From Pseudoalteromonas sp. A25 (GTDB lineage: Bacteria > Pseudomonadota > Gammaproteobacteria > Enterobacterales > Alteromonadaceae), in the NCBI RefSeq assembly GCF_009176705.1, contig NZ_AP021846.1:2078001-2142000 (forward strand): a stretch of DNA of 64,000 nucleotides, written 5' to 3'. The translations under genes were made by a program, and so were the position numbers. Positions 45,527-56,210 of the stretch are shown in pieces. The notes beneath the pieces are model-generated. The model saw only the letters and a program-made list of their open reading frames with translations, ran no database searches and was not told where the DNA came from. How positions within the stretch are numbered: position 1 is the stretch's first letter; each line of letters starts with the position of its first letter.

Positions 45527-46219
45527 ATGTCAAATACAGTAGTTATTATTGATGACGATGAAGAACTGACTGCCTTGATCAGTCAATATTTGATGAGCAA
45601 TGGCTTTGTCGTGCATTGCTTTCACCATGGCAGAGAAGTTGACCAAATCATTCAAACTATTAATCCTGACGTGATCCTCCTAGACCTCATGCTGCCTGAT
45701 ATCGACGGATTAAGTATATGTAAAGCGATTAGAGAGGCTTATCAAGGAGTGATCATCATGTTAACTGCATTGGGTGATGACATTGACGAAGTCACGGGTT
45801 TAGAAGTGGGCGCAGATGATTACCTAGCCAAACCAGTAAAGCCTAGGGTATTACTCGCGCATATTCGCGCTCAGATTAGACGCCAGGAAAAGTTGATACC
45901 AATGAGCAAACAACAAGAAGTGTACTGCTTTGGTCAATCAATATGTATTGACAACTCTAAACGGGAAGTGAAAGTCAAAGATCGCGAAGTTACCTTATCA
46001 AGCGCTGAGTTTGATCTACTTTGGCAACTCGCCCTTAAAGTGGGTGAAATTGTCAAACGTGAGGAGTTACATGAACAAATTTTCAAACTACCTTACGATG
46101 GCCTAGACCGTTCTATTGATTTACGAATATCGCGTATAAGACGAAAACTAGGAGATGACCCAAAAGATCCCAGTATTATAAAAACAGTAAGGAACGTTGG
46201 CTACTTGCTGGCTTTTTAG
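45527..46219 (+). CDS. RstA-like OmpR-family response regulator
   Basis: About 230 residues. The receiver domain has the acidic pair IIDDDEE, phospho-acceptor Asp53 (VILLDLMLP), the Thr in IIMLTA and the Lys in YLAKPV. A winged-helix output domain (about 130-230; ending RISRIRRKLGDD and VRNVGYLLAF) follows. The start is ATG 45527 with TTGGAG just upstream; a GTG two codons earlier is less well placed. As the last gene of the kinase operon it is the natural partner of the first, and it may bind the TACA repeats before the operon. Confidence 0.9.
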   Translation: MSNTVVIIDDDEELTALISQYLMSNGFVVHCFHHGREVDQIIQTINPDVILLDLMLPDIDGLSICKAIREAYQGVIIMLTALGDDIDEVTGLEVGADDYLAKPVKPRVLLAHIRAQIRRQEKLIPMSKQQEVYCFGQSICIDNSKREVKVKDREVTLSSAEFDLLWQLALKVGEIVKREELHEQIFKLPYDGLDRSIDLRISRIRRKLGDDPKDPSIIKTVRNVGYLLAF

Positions 46220-46312
46220 CAAATCGCTCCACGCATTAGCCAAACTTGCTGAACAACGCTACTTTTAAGCGCTGGGCATTGCTTTTACTTGTAAATAAAA
46301 GTTCGTAAAACA

Positions 46313-46342
46313 AAAATGCCAGTCATATAGACTGGCATTTTG
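46313..46342. terminator. Bidirectional terminator between the RstA-like gene and sucD
   Basis: AAAATGCCAGTC and GACTGGCATTTT form a perfect 12-bp stem with an ATATA loop. Both sides end in A/T tracts, so it can stop both convergent transcripts. Confidence 0.9.
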
Positions 46343-46371
46343 TAAGCACTTTTTAAAAAGCTAAATGTTGA

Positions 46372-47244
46372 TTACCAACCTGCTTTTTCTTTAAGCGCAG
46401 AACCGATGTCAGCTAGTGAACGAACAGTCTTAACCCCTGCCGCTTCTAGTGCTGCGAATTTCTCATCAGCCGTACCTTTACCGCCAGCGATGATTGCACC
46501 AGCGTGACCCATACGCTTACCAGCAGGTGCAGTTACACCAGCAATGTAAGATACTACAGGCTTAGTTACGTTGTGCTTGATGTACTCAGCGGCTTCTTCT
46601 TCAGCTGTACCACCGATCTCACCAATCATTACGATTGCTTCAGTTTGAGGATCGTTTTGGAACATCTCTAGTACGTCGATGAAGTTAGTACCTGGGATTG
46701 GATCACCACCGATACCAACACACGTAGACTGACCAAAGCCAGCGTCAGTAGTTTGCTTAACAGCTTCGTACGTTAAAGTACCAGAGCGAGAAACGATACC
46801 TACTTTACCAGGCTTGTGGATGTGACCAGGCATGATACCAATCTTAGTTTCACCCGGAGTGATAACACCTGGGCAGTTAGGACCGATCATACGAACACCA
46901 GTTTGGTCTAGCTTAACTTTAACGTCAACCATGTCTAGTGTTGGGATACCTTCAGTAATACAAACGATAAGCTCGATGCCAGCATCGATAGCTTCTAGGA
47001 TCGCATCTTTACAGAAAGGTGCTGGTACGTAGATAACTGAAGCAGTTGCGCCAGTTGCTTCTACTGCTTCGCGTACAGTGTTAAATACCGGAAGACCAAG
47101 GTGAGTTTGACCACCTTTACCTGGAGATACACCACCAACCATTTGCGTACCATACTGGATAGCTTGCTCAGAGTGGAAAGTACCTTGACCGCCAGTGAAA
47201 CCCTGACAGATTACTTTAGTATCTTTATTAATTAATACAGACAT
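46372..47244 (-). CDS. sucD: Succinyl-CoA synthetase alpha subunit
   Basis: A 290-residue subunit that binds CoA and carries the phospho-histidine in the step succinyl-CoA to succinate plus nucleotide triphosphate. The CoA-binding Rossmann region ([18 protein letters not shown]), [11 protein letters not shown], and the active His in [13 protein letters not shown] are present. Length matches E. coli SucD. Its start adjoins the sucC stop directly, and it is the last gene before the terminator. Confidence 0.98.
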   Translation of the reverse strand: MSVLINKDTKVICQGFTGGQGTFHSEQAIQYGTQMVGGVSPGKGGQTHLGLPVFNTVREAVEATGATASVIYVPAPFCKDAILEAIDAGIELIVCITEGIPTLDMVDVKVKLDQTGVRMIGPNCPGVITPGETKIGIMPGHIHKPGKVGIVSRSGTLTYEAVKQTTDAGFGQSTCVGIGGDPIPGTNFIDVLEMFQNDPQTEAIVMIGEIGGTAEEEAAEYIKHNVTKPVVSYIAGVTAPAGKRMGHAGAIIAGGKGTADEKFAALEAAGVKTVRSLADIGSALKEKAGW

Positions 47245-48410
47245 TATTTGCCCTCCGCAGCAGCAACAACTTTCTCAGCAGCATCTGTTAGTGATTCTGC
47301 AGCGATAATGTCAAGGTCAGAGTTAGCTAGAACTTCACGACCTAGTTCAGCGTTTGTACCTTCTAAACGTACAACTACTGGTACTTGAACGCCAACTTCT
47401 TTAACTGCACCAATGATACCTTCTGCGATCATGTCACAACGAACGATACCACCAAAGATGTTAACGAGTACGGCTTTAACATTGTCATCTGAAAGAATGA
47501 TCTTGAATGCTTCTGCTACACGCTCTTTAGTCGCGCCGCCACCAACGTCTAGGAAGTTAGCTGGCTTACCACCGTGTAGGTTTACGATGTCCATAGTACC
47601 CATTGCTAGGCCCGCACCGTTAACCATACAGCCTACGTTACCGTCTAGAGCAACATAGTTAAGCTCGAAGCTTGCTGCGTGTGCTTCACGCGCGTCTTCT
47701 TGTGAAGGATCGTGGAATTCACGGATCTTAGGCTGACGGAATAATGCGTTACCATCTACACCAATTTTACCGTCAAGACAGTGAAGGTTGCCTTGATCAG
47801 TGATCACTAGAGGGTTGATCTCAAGTAATGCGAAATCGTGGTCGTTAAACATAGTTGCAAGACCCATGAAGATCTTAACGAACTGTTTAATTTGTGCTGG
47901 GTTTAGACCTAGTTTGAAGCCTAACTCACGACCTTGGTAAGCCTGAGGGCCAACTAGTGGATCAATTTCAGCTTTATGAATTAGCTCTGGTGTTTCTTCT
48001 GCAACAGTTTCAATTTCAACACCACCTTCGGTAGATGCCATGAAAACCACTTTACGAGTTGCACGGTCTACAACAGCACCTAGGTATAATTCGTTCGCGA
48101 TGTCTGTGCAGCTTTCTACTAAGATTTTAGCTACTGGCTGACCTTTTTCGTCTGTTTGGTAAGTAACTAAGTTTTTACCTAACCAATTTTCAGCGAATGC
48201 GCGAATTTCTTCTTTGCTATCAGCAAGCTTAACACCGCCCGCTTTACCACGGCCACCGGCGTGTACTTGACACTTAACTACCCATTTGTCGCCGCCGATT
48301 TTAGCAGCTGCTTCTACCGCTTCTTGAGGTGTATCACAAGCGAAACCCTCAGATACTGGCAAACCATAGTCGGCAAATAGTTGTTTTGCCTGATACTCAT
48401 GCAAATTCAT
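47244..48410 (-). CDS. sucC: Succinyl-CoA synthetase beta subunit
   Basis: A 388-residue ATP-grasp subunit with the N-terminus [20 protein letters not shown], the ATP-grasp segment [17 protein letters not shown] and the C-terminal [14 protein letters not shown] region. Length matches E. coli SucC. It shares one base with sucD. A hairpin-T terminator lies between it and sucB, so sucCD may be transcribed partly on its own. Confidence 0.98.
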   Translation of the reverse strand: MNLHEYQAKQLFADYGLPVSEGFACDTPQEAVEAAAKIGGDKWVVKCQVHAGGRGKAGGVKLADSKEEIRAFAENWLGKNLVTYQTDEKGQPVAKILVESCTDIANELYLGAVVDRATRKVVFMASTEGGVEIETVAEETPELIHKAEIDPLVGPQAYQGRELGFKLGLNPAQIKQFVKIFMGLATMFNDHDFALLEINPLVITDQGNLHCLDGKIGVDGNALFRQPKIREFHDPSQEDAREAHAASFELNYVALDGNVGCMVNGAGLAMGTMDIVNLHGGKPANFLDVGGGATKERVAEAFKIILSDDNVKAVLVNIFGGIVRCDMIAEGIIGAVKEVGVQVPVVVRLEGTNAELGREVLANSDLDIIAAESLTDAAEKVVAAAEGK

Positions 48411-48543
48411 GATGCTTTATCCAATTTCTTATACTAAAAAAGCTGAATATTTATGCAAATAATCAGCTATCCCAAATTGCGCTCCTAGTATAGATCCCAA
48501 GGCGTACGATGAAAACCCTAGTTAGACCAAAGGCGCAAAAAAA

Positions 48544-48580
48544 AAGCTGTATGAACCAACATACAGCTTAATATCTAATC
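48544..48580 (-). terminator. Terminator or attenuator between sucB and sucC
   Basis: AAGCTGTATG and CATACAGCTT form a 10-bp stem with a 6-base loop; on the minus strand it is followed by a run of nine T. A true terminator here would make sucCD a lower-expressed or separate unit. A promoter for sucC could lie in 48411-48540, but none is obvious. Confidence 0.75.
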
Positions 48581-48588
48581 AATTATGA

Positions 48589-50082
48589 TTATACGTCTAA
48601 TAATAGACGTGTAGGATCTTCTAATAGCTCTTTAATTGTGACTAAGAAGCCTACAGATTCTTTACCATCGATTTGACGGTGGTCGTAACTTAATGCCAGA
48701 TACATCATTGGTAAGATTTCAACTTTACCATTTACTGCCATTGGACGCTCTTGGATCTTATGCATACCTAAGATTGAAGACTGCGGCAAGTTGATGATTG
48801 GCGTAGAAAGTAACGAGCCAAACACACCACCGTTAGTGATAGTGAAATTACCACCAGTCATATCATCAACCGTTAGCTTACCGTCACGACCTTTGAGTGC
48901 TAATTCACGAATACCTTTTTCAATTTCAGCAACTGATAGCTTGTCACAGTCACGAAGTACTGGAGTTACAAGACCACGAGGAGTAGATACCGCGATGCTG
49001 ATATCGAAATAGTTGTGATAAACAATGTCATCACCATCGATAGATGCATTTACTTCAGGGAAACGCTTAAGTGCTTCTGTCACTGCTTTAACGTAGAAAG
49101 ACATGAAACCTAAACGGATACCATGGCGCTTTTCAAAAACTTCTTGATACTGCTTGCGAAGATCCATGATTGGCTTCATGTTTACTTCATTGAAAGTCGT
49201 CAACATCGCAGTTGAGTTTTTCGCTTCAAGTAGACGGTTTGCAATCGTCTTACGTAAACGCGTCATAGGAACACGTTTTTGAGTACGCTCACCCATAGGG
49301 GCCGCTGGAGTCGTTGTTTGCGCTGCAGCTGGTTTAGCAGCTGGTGCAGATTTTAAGAATGTATCAACGTCTTCTTTAGTGATACGACCGCCTTTACCTG
49401 AACCTTTAATCTTAGACGCATCTAGCCCTTTTTCAGCAATTAAACGACGTACTGATGGCGTTAACACATCTGAGCTTTCGTCAGAAGAAGCTGGCGCTTC
49501 TTGAGCCGCAGGTGCTGATGCGCTTGGTGCGCCGCCGGCTGTGATTTTACCAATCACTTGCTCACCAAGTACAGTTTCACCTTCAGCATGGATATGCTCA
49601 CCCATTACACCGTCTTCTGGTGCAACAACTTCTAATACAACTTTATCAGTTTCGATATCAACTAGGTTTTGGTCACGGCTCACCGCTTCACCTGGTTGAA
49701 CATGCCAAGTTGCGATTGTAGCATCTGCTACTGACTCTGGAAGTACAGGTACTTTAATGTCCACTTCTTTACCTTCTGCTGCTGGCGCCGATGAAGACGC
49801 TGCTGGTTGTTCATTTGATTGAGCTGGTGCGCTGGCCTTTTCGCCAGCATCACCTAAAATTGCGATAACTTGTTCACCTAGAACCGTTGCACCGTCAACT
49901 TCTTTGATCTCTGTTATAACACCGTCTTGTGGTGCGACTACTTCGAGTACTACCTTGTCTGTTTCAATATCTACAAGGTTTTGGTCACGAGATACAGTAT
50001 CACCAACGCTAACGTGCCAAGTTGCTACTGTGGCGTCTGCAACTGACTCAGGAAGAACAGGAACCTTAATTTCGGTTGTCAT
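48589..50082 (-). CDS. sucB: 2-oxoglutarate dehydrogenase E2 (dihydrolipoamide succinyltransferase) with two lipoyl domains
   Basis: A 497-residue E2 core protein. Two lipoyl domains occur at residues 5-76 and 109-180, each with DIETDKVV (lipoyl Lys43 and Lys147), separated by Ala/Pro-rich linkers. A peripheral-subunit-binding domain (about 212-245, [18 protein letters not shown]) and the catalytic domain with [11 protein letters not shown] (active His) follow. It transfers succinyl groups to CoA. E. coli SucB has a single lipoyl domain and about 405 residues, so this protein is longer by one lipoyl unit plus linker. It lies 10 bp after sucA. Confidence 0.97.
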   Translation of the reverse strand: MTTEIKVPVLPESVADATVATWHVSVGDTVSRDQNLVDIETDKVVLEVVAPQDGVITEIKEVDGATVLGEQVIAILGDAGEKASAPAQSNEQPAASSSAPAAEGKEVDIKVPVLPESVADATIATWHVQPGEAVSRDQNLVDIETDKVVLEVVAPEDGVMGEHIHAEGETVLGEQVIGKITAGGAPSASAPAAQEAPASSDESSDVLTPSVRRLIAEKGLDASKIKGSGKGGRITKEDVDTFLKSAPAAKPAAAQTTTPAAPMGERTQKRVPMTRLRKTIANRLLEAKNSTAMLTTFNEVNMKPIMDLRKQYQEVFEKRHGIRLGFMSFYVKAVTEALKRFPEVNASIDGDDIVYHNYFDISIAVSTPRGLVTPVLRDCDKLSVAEIEKGIRELALKGRDGKLTVDDMTGGNFTITNGGVFGSLLSTPIINLPQSSILGMHKIQERPMAVNGKVEILPMMYLALSYDHRQIDGKESVGFLVTIKELLEDPTRLLLDV

Positions 50083-50092
50083 CTCTTATCCC

Positions 50093-52906
50093 TTATTTTT
50101 TAATTGTTAATGCGTCAGCAACTAACGCGTTTTGTTCTTTAGTATGTGTTGACATGTAGCCACACGCTGGTGCTGCCGATGCTTTACGGCCAGCATAAGT
50201 TAGGTTTGCACCTGCTGGGATTGCATCCCAGAAGTGGTGCTGAGAGCAATACCAAGCACCTTGGTTTTGCGGCTCTTCTTGACACCAAACAAAGTCTTTA
50301 ACGTGCTGATAACGAGCCATAATTTCATCCATCTCCTGATGTGGGAAAGGATACAACTGCTCTACACGCACAATCGCAACATCATCTAGCTCTTGTTTAC
50401 GGCGTTCTTGCAATAGCTCGTAATATACCTTACCACTACAGAACACAACACGTTTAACATTAGCCGGATCGATGTCATCGATCTCATCAATCATGTTATG
50501 GAACACACCTTCGGCAAGTTCTTCAATTGAAGATACGGCAAGCGGGTGACGAAGCAATGACTTTGGTGTCATTACAATCAATGGGCGGCGCAAAGGACGC
50601 ACTGATTGACGACGTAACATAGCGTAAACTTGAGCTGGTGTTGAAGGCACACACACTTGCATATTGTGATCAGCACACAACTGCAGGTAACGCTCTAAAC
50701 GTGCTGAACTGTGTTCTGGTCCCTGACCTTCGTAACCGTGAGGAAGTAGCATTGTTAAGCCACATAAACGACCCCACTTTTGCTCACCAGAGCTTAAGAA
50801 TTGGTCGAATACAACTTGAGCACCGTTTGCGAAGTCACCAAATTGTGCTTCCCAAAGTACCAATGATGTAGGCTCAGCAGTGGCGTAACCATATTCGAAC
50901 GCCAGTACAGCTTCTTCAGATAGTACTGAGTCATAAACCTCGAACGTCCCTTGCTTTTCATGAATATCTTGCAGAGGGATATAAGTAGACGCATCTTGTT
51001 GGTTATGTACAACAGCGTGACGGTGGAAGAATGTGCCTCGACCTGAGTCTTGGCCTGTCATACGCACATCGACACCTTCGTCAACTAAAGTAGCATACGC
51101 CAGTGTTTCTGCCATACCCCAGTCAAGCTGCTTTTCGCCCTTTGCCATCGCCTTACGATCATCATAAATTTTCTTAACGCGTGACTGTGCTTTGTGTGTA
51201 TCTGGATATGTCGATACTTTTTCAGCAAGCTCTTTAAGCTTATCAACTGATAATTTAGGGTCGTATGCTACATCCCAATCATGGCCTACAAACTTAGACC
51301 AATCCGATGAATGTTTAGTATCTGGCTTAATTTCTTCAACAACGCACTTACCATTATCTAAGCCGTTGCGGTATTCATCAGCCAAAGCCTTTGCTTCGTC
51401 AGCTGAAATGATACCTTCAAGAGCAAGTTGATCGGCATAAAGCTGGCGTGGTACAGGATGCTTTTTGATCTTTTGATACATTAATGGCTGAGTTGCATTT
51501 GGCTCGTCAGCTTCGTTATGGCCATGGCGGCGATAACATACTAAATCAATCACTACATCGCGGCGGAACTGATTACGGAAATCAAGTGCAACTTGAGTTA
51601 CAAATGCAACCGCTTCAGGATCATCAGAATTAACATGGAAGATTGGTGCCTGAACCATTTTTGCGATATCGGTACAGTAGTCTGTAGAGCGCACATCTTC
51701 TTGCTTTGAAGTTGTAAAGCCAACTTGGTTATTAACCACGATGCGGATTGTACCACCTACACCAAACGCACGAGTTTGCGATAGGTTAAATGTTTCTTGT
51801 ACAACACCTTGCCCAGCAATCGCTGAGTCACCATGAATAGTAATAGGTAATGCTTTTGAGCCAGTTTTACAACCTAAACGGTCTAAACGAGCACGAACAG
51901 AGCCCATTACAACTGGGTTAACAATTTCTAGGTGAGACGGGTTAAATGCCAGAGCCATGTGTACATCACCACCTTGCGTCGCAAAGTCAGATGAATAACC
52001 CATATGATATTTAACATCACCAGAGCCGGCTAATTCGCCGTACTTACCTGCAAACTCATCAAACAATACTTGAGGGTTCTTACCCAGTACGTTAACAAGT
52101 ACATTTAAACGACCACGGTGCGCCATACCAATAACCGCTTCTTGCTGACCACTTTCACCAGCGCGATGTATTAGCTCTTTAAGCATTGGCACTAACGCAT
52201 CACCACCTTCTAGCGAGAAACGTTTAGCACCTGGAAATTTAGCACTTAGATACTTTTCTAAGCCGTCTGCCGCAGTTAGACCCTTTAGAATACGTAGTTT
52301 TGCTTCTTTACTAAATTGAGGCTTTGAGAAAGTTGACTCTAGGCGCTGCTGTAACCAACGCTTTTCTTCTGTAGAAGTGATGTGCATATATTCTGCACCG
52401 ATTGAACCACAATAAGTGTTCTTCAGGGCAGCATATAAGTCTTTTAATTTCATTGTCTCTTTGCCACAAGCAAATGAGCCAACGTTGTATTCTTTATCTA
52501 AGTCCGCATCGGTTAGTTCATGGTAGTCGAGCTCTAAATCACGAACCCTTTCACGCTTCCATAAACCCAGTGGGTCTAGGTTGGCGTTTTGATGGCCTCT
52601 AAACCTAAATGCGTTTATTAGTTGCAATACCCTGACCTGTTTAGCGTCAGATGTACTATCTGCTGCAACTACCACTTCTCTGTGTTTGTTCTTTGCAAGT
52701 TCAGCAAATTGCTCCCTCACTTGTGAATGTTTAACGTCAACATCCACTCCATCAACTTTTGGCAGCTGATCAAACACTTCTCGCCATTCTTCTGGCACTG
52801 AAGTCGCATCATCAAGATACGCTTCATACAGCTCTTCTACATAAGCTACGTTTCCGCCGTACAAATGCGAAGATTCTAGCCATGCCTTCATCACACCTTC
52901 GTGCAT
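50093..52906 (-). CDS. sucA: 2-oxoglutarate dehydrogenase E1
   Basis: A 937-residue thiamine-diphosphate enzyme that decarboxylates 2-oxoglutarate and passes the succinyl group to the SucB lipoyl arm. The N-terminal E2-binding stretch (MKAWLESSHLYGGNVAYVEELYEAYL), VIGMAHRGRLNVLVNVLGK and the ThDP/metal region HGDSAIAGQGVVQETFNLS are present. The start ATG 52906 has AAGGG upstream and matches E. coli alignment; ATG five codons later is also preceded by a possible site. Follows sdhB in the operon; the E3 gene (lpd) is not in the window. Confidence 0.98.
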   Translation of the reverse strand: MHEGVMKAWLESSHLYGGNVAYVEELYEAYLDDATSVPEEWREVFDQLPKVDGVDVDVKHSQVREQFAELAKNKHREVVVAADSTSDAKQVRVLQLINAFRFRGHQNANLDPLGLWKRERVRDLELDYHELTDADLDKEYNVGSFACGKETMKLKDLYAALKNTYCGSIGAEYMHITSTEEKRWLQQRLESTFSKPQFSKEAKLRILKGLTAADGLEKYLSAKFPGAKRFSLEGGDALVPMLKELIHRAGESGQQEAVIGMAHRGRLNVLVNVLGKNPQVLFDEFAGKYGELAGSGDVKYHMGYSSDFATQGGDVHMALAFNPSHLEIVNPVVMGSVRARLDRLGCKTGSKALPITIHGDSAIAGQGVVQETFNLSQTRAFGVGGTIRIVVNNQVGFTTSKQEDVRSTDYCTDIAKMVQAPIFHVNSDDPEAVAFVTQVALDFRNQFRRDVVIDLVCYRRHGHNEADEPNATQPLMYQKIKKHPVPRQLYADQLALEGIISADEAKALADEYRNGLDNGKCVVEEIKPDTKHSSDWSKFVGHDWDVAYDPKLSVDKLKELAEKVSTYPDTHKAQSRVKKIYDDRKAMAKGEKQLDWGMAETLAYATLVDEGVDVRMTGQDSGRGTFFHRHAVVHNQQDASTYIPLQDIHEKQGTFEVYDSVLSEEAVLAFEYGYATAEPTSLVLWEAQFGDFANGAQVVFDQFLSSGEQKWGRLCGLTMLLPHGYEGQGPEHSSARLERYLQLCADHNMQVCVPSTPAQVYAMLRRQSVRPLRRPLIVMTPKSLLRHPLAVSSIEELAEGVFHNMIDEIDDIDPANVKRVVFCSGKVYYELLQERRKQELDDVAIVRVEQLYPFPHQEMDEIMARYQHVKDFVWCQEEPQNQGAWYCSQHHFWDAIPAGANLTYAGRKASAAPACGYMSTHTKEQNALVADALTIKK

Positions 52907-52949
52907 TTATTAGCCCTTTTCTCTAGCGCAGAAATTTAAATAATAACAA

Positions 52950-52973
52950 GATGGCATGCGCTTGCATGCCATC
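52950..52973. other. Perfect hairpin between sdhB and sucA
   Basis: GATGGCATGC and GCATGCCATC form a 10-bp stem with a 4-base loop in the 85-bp gap between sdhB and sucA. On the minus strand the following bases TTGTTATTATTT are only a weak T-tract. It may be a partial attenuator or an mRNA-stability element that sets the ratio of Sdh to Suc proteins. Confidence 0.6.
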
Positions 52974-52991
52974 TAAGGATATAAATATGTA

Positions 52992-53711
52992 TTAAACCGA
53001 ACGATTTAACAACATAGATTTAATCTGACCAATGGCTTTAGTTGGATTCAAGCCCTTTGGACATACGCTAACACAGTTCATGATACCGTGACAGCGGAAT
53101 ACGCTGAACGCATCGTCAAGATCTGCCAAACGCTCTTCTGTTGCTGTGTCGCGGCTATCAGCCAAGAAACGATAAGCATGCAAAAGACCTGCAGGGCCGA
53201 TGAACTTGTCTGGGTTCCACCAAAACGAAGGACACGACGTTGAACAACACGCACATAAAATACACTCGTATAAACCATCAAGTTCTTCACGTTCTTCAAT
53301 AGATTGAAGACGTTCAACGCCGCCTGTAGGCTTATCGTTGATCAAGAATGGCTTAACCTTTTCATACTGAGTGTAGAATTGGCTCATATCAATAACTAAG
53401 TCACGAATTACTGGCAAGCCAGGTAACGGACGTAGAATGATTTTGCCTTTACCATTTTTTTGTAATGCTGAAAGCGGAGTGATACATGCAAGGCCATTTT
53501 TGCCATTCATGTTCACACCATCAGAACCACATACACCTTCACGACATGAACGACGGAAAGATAACGTTGGATCTTGCTCTTTTAGAAGTAAAAGCGCGTC
53601 CAACACCATCATGTCACGACCTTCTTCTACCTCAAGCGTGTAGTCCTGCATACGTGGAGCATTATCCACGTCAGGATTATAACGATAAACAGAAAATTCT
53701 AAAGTTGCCAT
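52992..53711 (-). CDS. sdhB: Succinate dehydrogenase iron-sulfur subunit
   Basis: A 239-residue electron-transfer subunit of complex II. Cysteine groups are visible for the [2Fe-2S] cluster (SCREGVCGSDGVNMNG and the later C in LACIT), the [4Fe-4S] cluster (ECILCACCSTSCPSFWW) and the [3Fe-4S] cluster (CHGIMNCVSVCPKGLNP). Length matches E. coli SdhB. It starts 10 bp after sdhA. Confidence 0.98.
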   Translation of the reverse strand: MATLEFSVYRYNPDVDNAPRMQDYTLEVEEGRDMMVLDALLLLKEQDPTLSFRRSCREGVCGSDGVNMNGKNGLACITPLSALQKNGKGKIILRPLPGLPVIRDLVIDMSQFYTQYEKVKPFLINDKPTGGVERLQSIEEREELDGLYECILCACCSTSCPSFWWNPDKFIGPAGLLHAYRFLADSRDTATEERLADLDDAFSVFRCHGIMNCVSVCPKGLNPTKAIGQIKSMLLNRSV

Positions 53712-53721
53712 CGTCTAGCTC

Positions 53722-55494
53722 CTAGTAAGTACGTGCTTTAGGTGGGAATGCTTCACGAGTCTTAGGCGCGTAGTTAACTTCGCGCTTACTCATGCTTTCC
53801 GTCACTGGGTTATACACTGTATGACATAACCAGTTTTCATCATCACGATCTGGGTAATCAAAACGAGAGTGAGCACCACGGCTTTCAGTACGGAAGTTTG
53901 CAGCAACTGCTGTTGAGTATGCTGTTTCCATCAAGTTATCAAGCTCTAAACACTCAATTCGTTGTGTGTTGAACTCAGTTGACTTGTCGTCAAGGCGCGC
54001 ATGTTGTAAACGCTCACGGATTTCTTTAAGCTGCTGCAGGCCTTCAGCCATTGAATCACCTTCACGGAATACCGAGAAGTTAAGCTGCATGCACTGTTGT
54101 AAATCTTTCTTGATTTGCACAGGATCTTCGCCCTGACCCTTCGTTGAATTTTCCCAGCGGTTAAAGCGTGCAAACGCTGAATCAATGTCATCGCTAGAAG
54201 CTTGCTTAGAGATTTGCGCATCAGCAAGGTACTGACCCAAGAAGTTACCTGCCGCACGACCAAATACTACCAAGTCAAGTAGTGAATTACCGCCTAAGCG
54301 GTTTGCACCGTGTACAGATACACATGCAATCTCACCTACCGCGAACAGACCTTCAACAAGTTTGTTGTTGCCGTTTTCGTCAACGCTTAGTACCTGACCA
54401 TTAACGTTAGTCGGTACACCACCCATCATGTAGTGACACGTTGGAATTACAGGAATTGGCTCTTTTGCTGGATCAACGTGAGCAAACGTCTTAGATAAGT
54501 CACAAACGCCTGGAAGACGTAAGTTAAGTGTTTCTTCACCTAGGTGATCTAGCTTAAGTTTAATGTGTGGACCCCAAGGACCATCACAGCCACGGCCTTC
54601 ACGAATTTCGGTCATCATAGAACGAGCAACAACGTCACGCGATGCTAAATCTTTCGCATTCGGTGCATAACGCTCCATGAAACGTTCGCCATCTTTGTTC
54701 AGAAGGTAACCACCTTCACCACGACAACCTTCTGTTACTAGCGTACCGGCTCCTGCGATACCCGTTGGGTGGAATTGCCACATTTCCATGTCTTGCATGG
54801 CAATACCAGCACGAGTTGCCATACCAACACCGTCACCAGTATTGATGTGTGCATTGGTCGTAGAAGCATATATACGCCCCGCACCACCAGTTGCAAGCAC
54901 TACTGCTTTTGACTTGAAGTAAGTTACTTCGCCTGTTTCGATATCAATTGCAGTACAACCAACTACGTCGCCGTTGTCGTTTTTAACTAAATCTAGTGCG
55001 TACCACTCAGAGAAAACGTTGGTTTTATTTTTAACGTTTTGTTGATACAAACAATGAAGTAGTGCGTGACCTGTACGGTCTGCAGCTGCTGCTGTACGTG
55101 CAGCCTGCTCACCACCGAAGTTTTTCGATTGGCCACCAAAAGGACGCTGATAAACACGACCATTTTCAAAACGAGAAAACGGCAAACCCATGTTTTCTAA
55201 TTCAGTAATCGCTTCAGGGCCTGTTTGACACATGTATTCGATAGCGTCTTGGTCGCCGATAAAATCAGAGCCTTTAACCGTATCGTACATGTGCCATTCC
55301 CAGTTATCCTCATGCGAGTTACCCAACGCTACAGTGATACCACCTTGCGCAGATACAGTATGAGAACGTGTTGGGAAAACTTTTGAAATCAATGCACAAG
55401 TTTTGCCTGATTCAGAAATAGCAAGTGCTGCACGCATGCCAGCGCCACCGGCACCAATTACTACAGCATCAAATTCACGAGTATTGTATTTCAC
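53722..55494 (-). CDS. sdhA: Succinate dehydrogenase flavoprotein subunit
   Basis: A 590-residue catalytic subunit. The FAD-binding fold ([17 protein letters not shown]), the flavin-attachment His in [11 protein letters not shown], the substrate motif [11 protein letters not shown] and the [22 protein letters not shown] region are present. It oxidises succinate to fumarate at the inner face of the membrane. It adjoins sdhD with no gap. Confidence 0.98.
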   Translation of the reverse strand: MKYNTREFDAVVIGAGGAGMRAALAISESGKTCALISKVFPTRSHTVSAQGGITVALGNSHEDNWEWHMYDTVKGSDFIGDQDAIEYMCQTGPEAITELENMGLPFSRFENGRVYQRPFGGQSKNFGGEQAARTAAAADRTGHALLHCLYQQNVKNKTNVFSEWYALDLVKNDNGDVVGCTAIDIETGEVTYFKSKAVVLATGGAGRIYASTTNAHINTGDGVGMATRAGIAMQDMEMWQFHPTGIAGAGTLVTEGCRGEGGYLLNKDGERFMERYAPNAKDLASRDVVARSMMTEIREGRGCDGPWGPHIKLKLDHLGEETLNLRLPGVCDLSKTFAHVDPAKEPIPVIPTCHYMMGGVPTNVNGQVLSVDENGNNKLVEGLFAVGEIACVSVHGANRLGGNSLLDLVVFGRAAGNFLGQYLADAQISKQASSDDIDSAFARFNRWENSTKGQGEDPVQIKKDLQQCMQLNFSVFREGDSMAEGLQQLKEIRERLQHARLDDKSTEFNTQRIECLELDNLMETAYSTAVAANFRTESRGAHSRFDYPDRDDENWLCHTVYNPVTESMSKREVNYAPKTREAFPPKARTY

Positions 55495-55848
55495 TTAAAC
55501 ACCCCACAGAACAAACAGACCAATTGCTACGTAAGCAAGGGCCATTAAGTTTAAAACGAAGCCAAGTACTGAACGCATCGTAGAGCACTTTACATAGTCA
55601 GTTAAGACCTGCCAAAGGCCGATACGTGTATGCACCATGATGCACACTAGAGTAACGATGGTTGCTGCTTTAACAGCCAGATTTGAGAACAAACCTTTCC
55701 ATGCTTCGAATGTTAGTTCTGGAGTAAGAAGTAAATAACCAACAATAAATACTGCATATGCTGCAATTACTAATGCGGTTGTACGCAATGAAACATAATC
55801 TTGTACGCCATCACGCTTGAAAGTTGCTTGATTTAAGACCATATCCAC
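55495..55848 (-). CDS. sdhD: Succinate dehydrogenase membrane anchor subunit
   Basis: A 117-residue protein with three transmembrane helices. The heme-region His occurs in MVHTRIGLWQVLTDYVK, paralleling E. coli SdhD. It overlaps the end of sdhC by 16 bp and is followed directly by sdhA. Confidence 0.95.
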   Translation of the reverse strand: MDMVLNQATFKRDGVQDYVSLRTTALVIAAYAVFIVGYLLLTPELTFEAWKGLFSNLAVKAATIVTLVCIMVHTRIGLWQVLTDYVKCSTMRSVLGFVLNLMALAYVAIGLFVLWGV

Positions 55849-56210
55849 ACTCCTGCTAAGATTGCTACCACTACAGAAAGTGCGATTGCAATTTTAGCGC
55901 TGCTGTTGCCAGATTCTAATTCTTCCCAGTGACCCATATCTTGGATCATGTGACGGATACCACCAATTAGGTGATATGCCAGTACACTGACGGTGCCCCA
56001 CGCAATGAATTTTGCAATAAAGCCACTAAATAAGCCTTTTACAAATTCAAAACCTTCAGGAGAAGAAAGAGACTCAGACCAAGCCCAAATGACAAAAGTT
56101 AAAGCGAAGAATAATGCTACACCAGTAATACGGTGTAGGATCGACGCTTTAGCCGTTGCCGGCATCGATATAGTCGTAAGATCTAGATTTACAGGTCTTT
56201 GCTTTTTCAC
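55833..56210 (-). CDS. sdhC: Succinate dehydrogenase cytochrome b556 subunit
   Basis: A 125-residue anchor subunit with three helices. SILHRITGVALFF is the quinone-site segment and LAYHLIGGIRHMIQDMG carries the heme-ligand His, as in E. coli SdhC. First gene of the sdhCDAB-sucABCD operon and divergent from gltA. Confidence 0.96.
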   Translation of the reverse strand: MKKQRPVNLDLTTISMPATAKASILHRITGVALFFALTFVIWAWSESLSSPEGFEFVKGLFSGFIAKFIAWGTVSVLAYHLIGGIRHMIQDMGHWEELESGNSSAKIAIALSVVVAILAGVWIWS

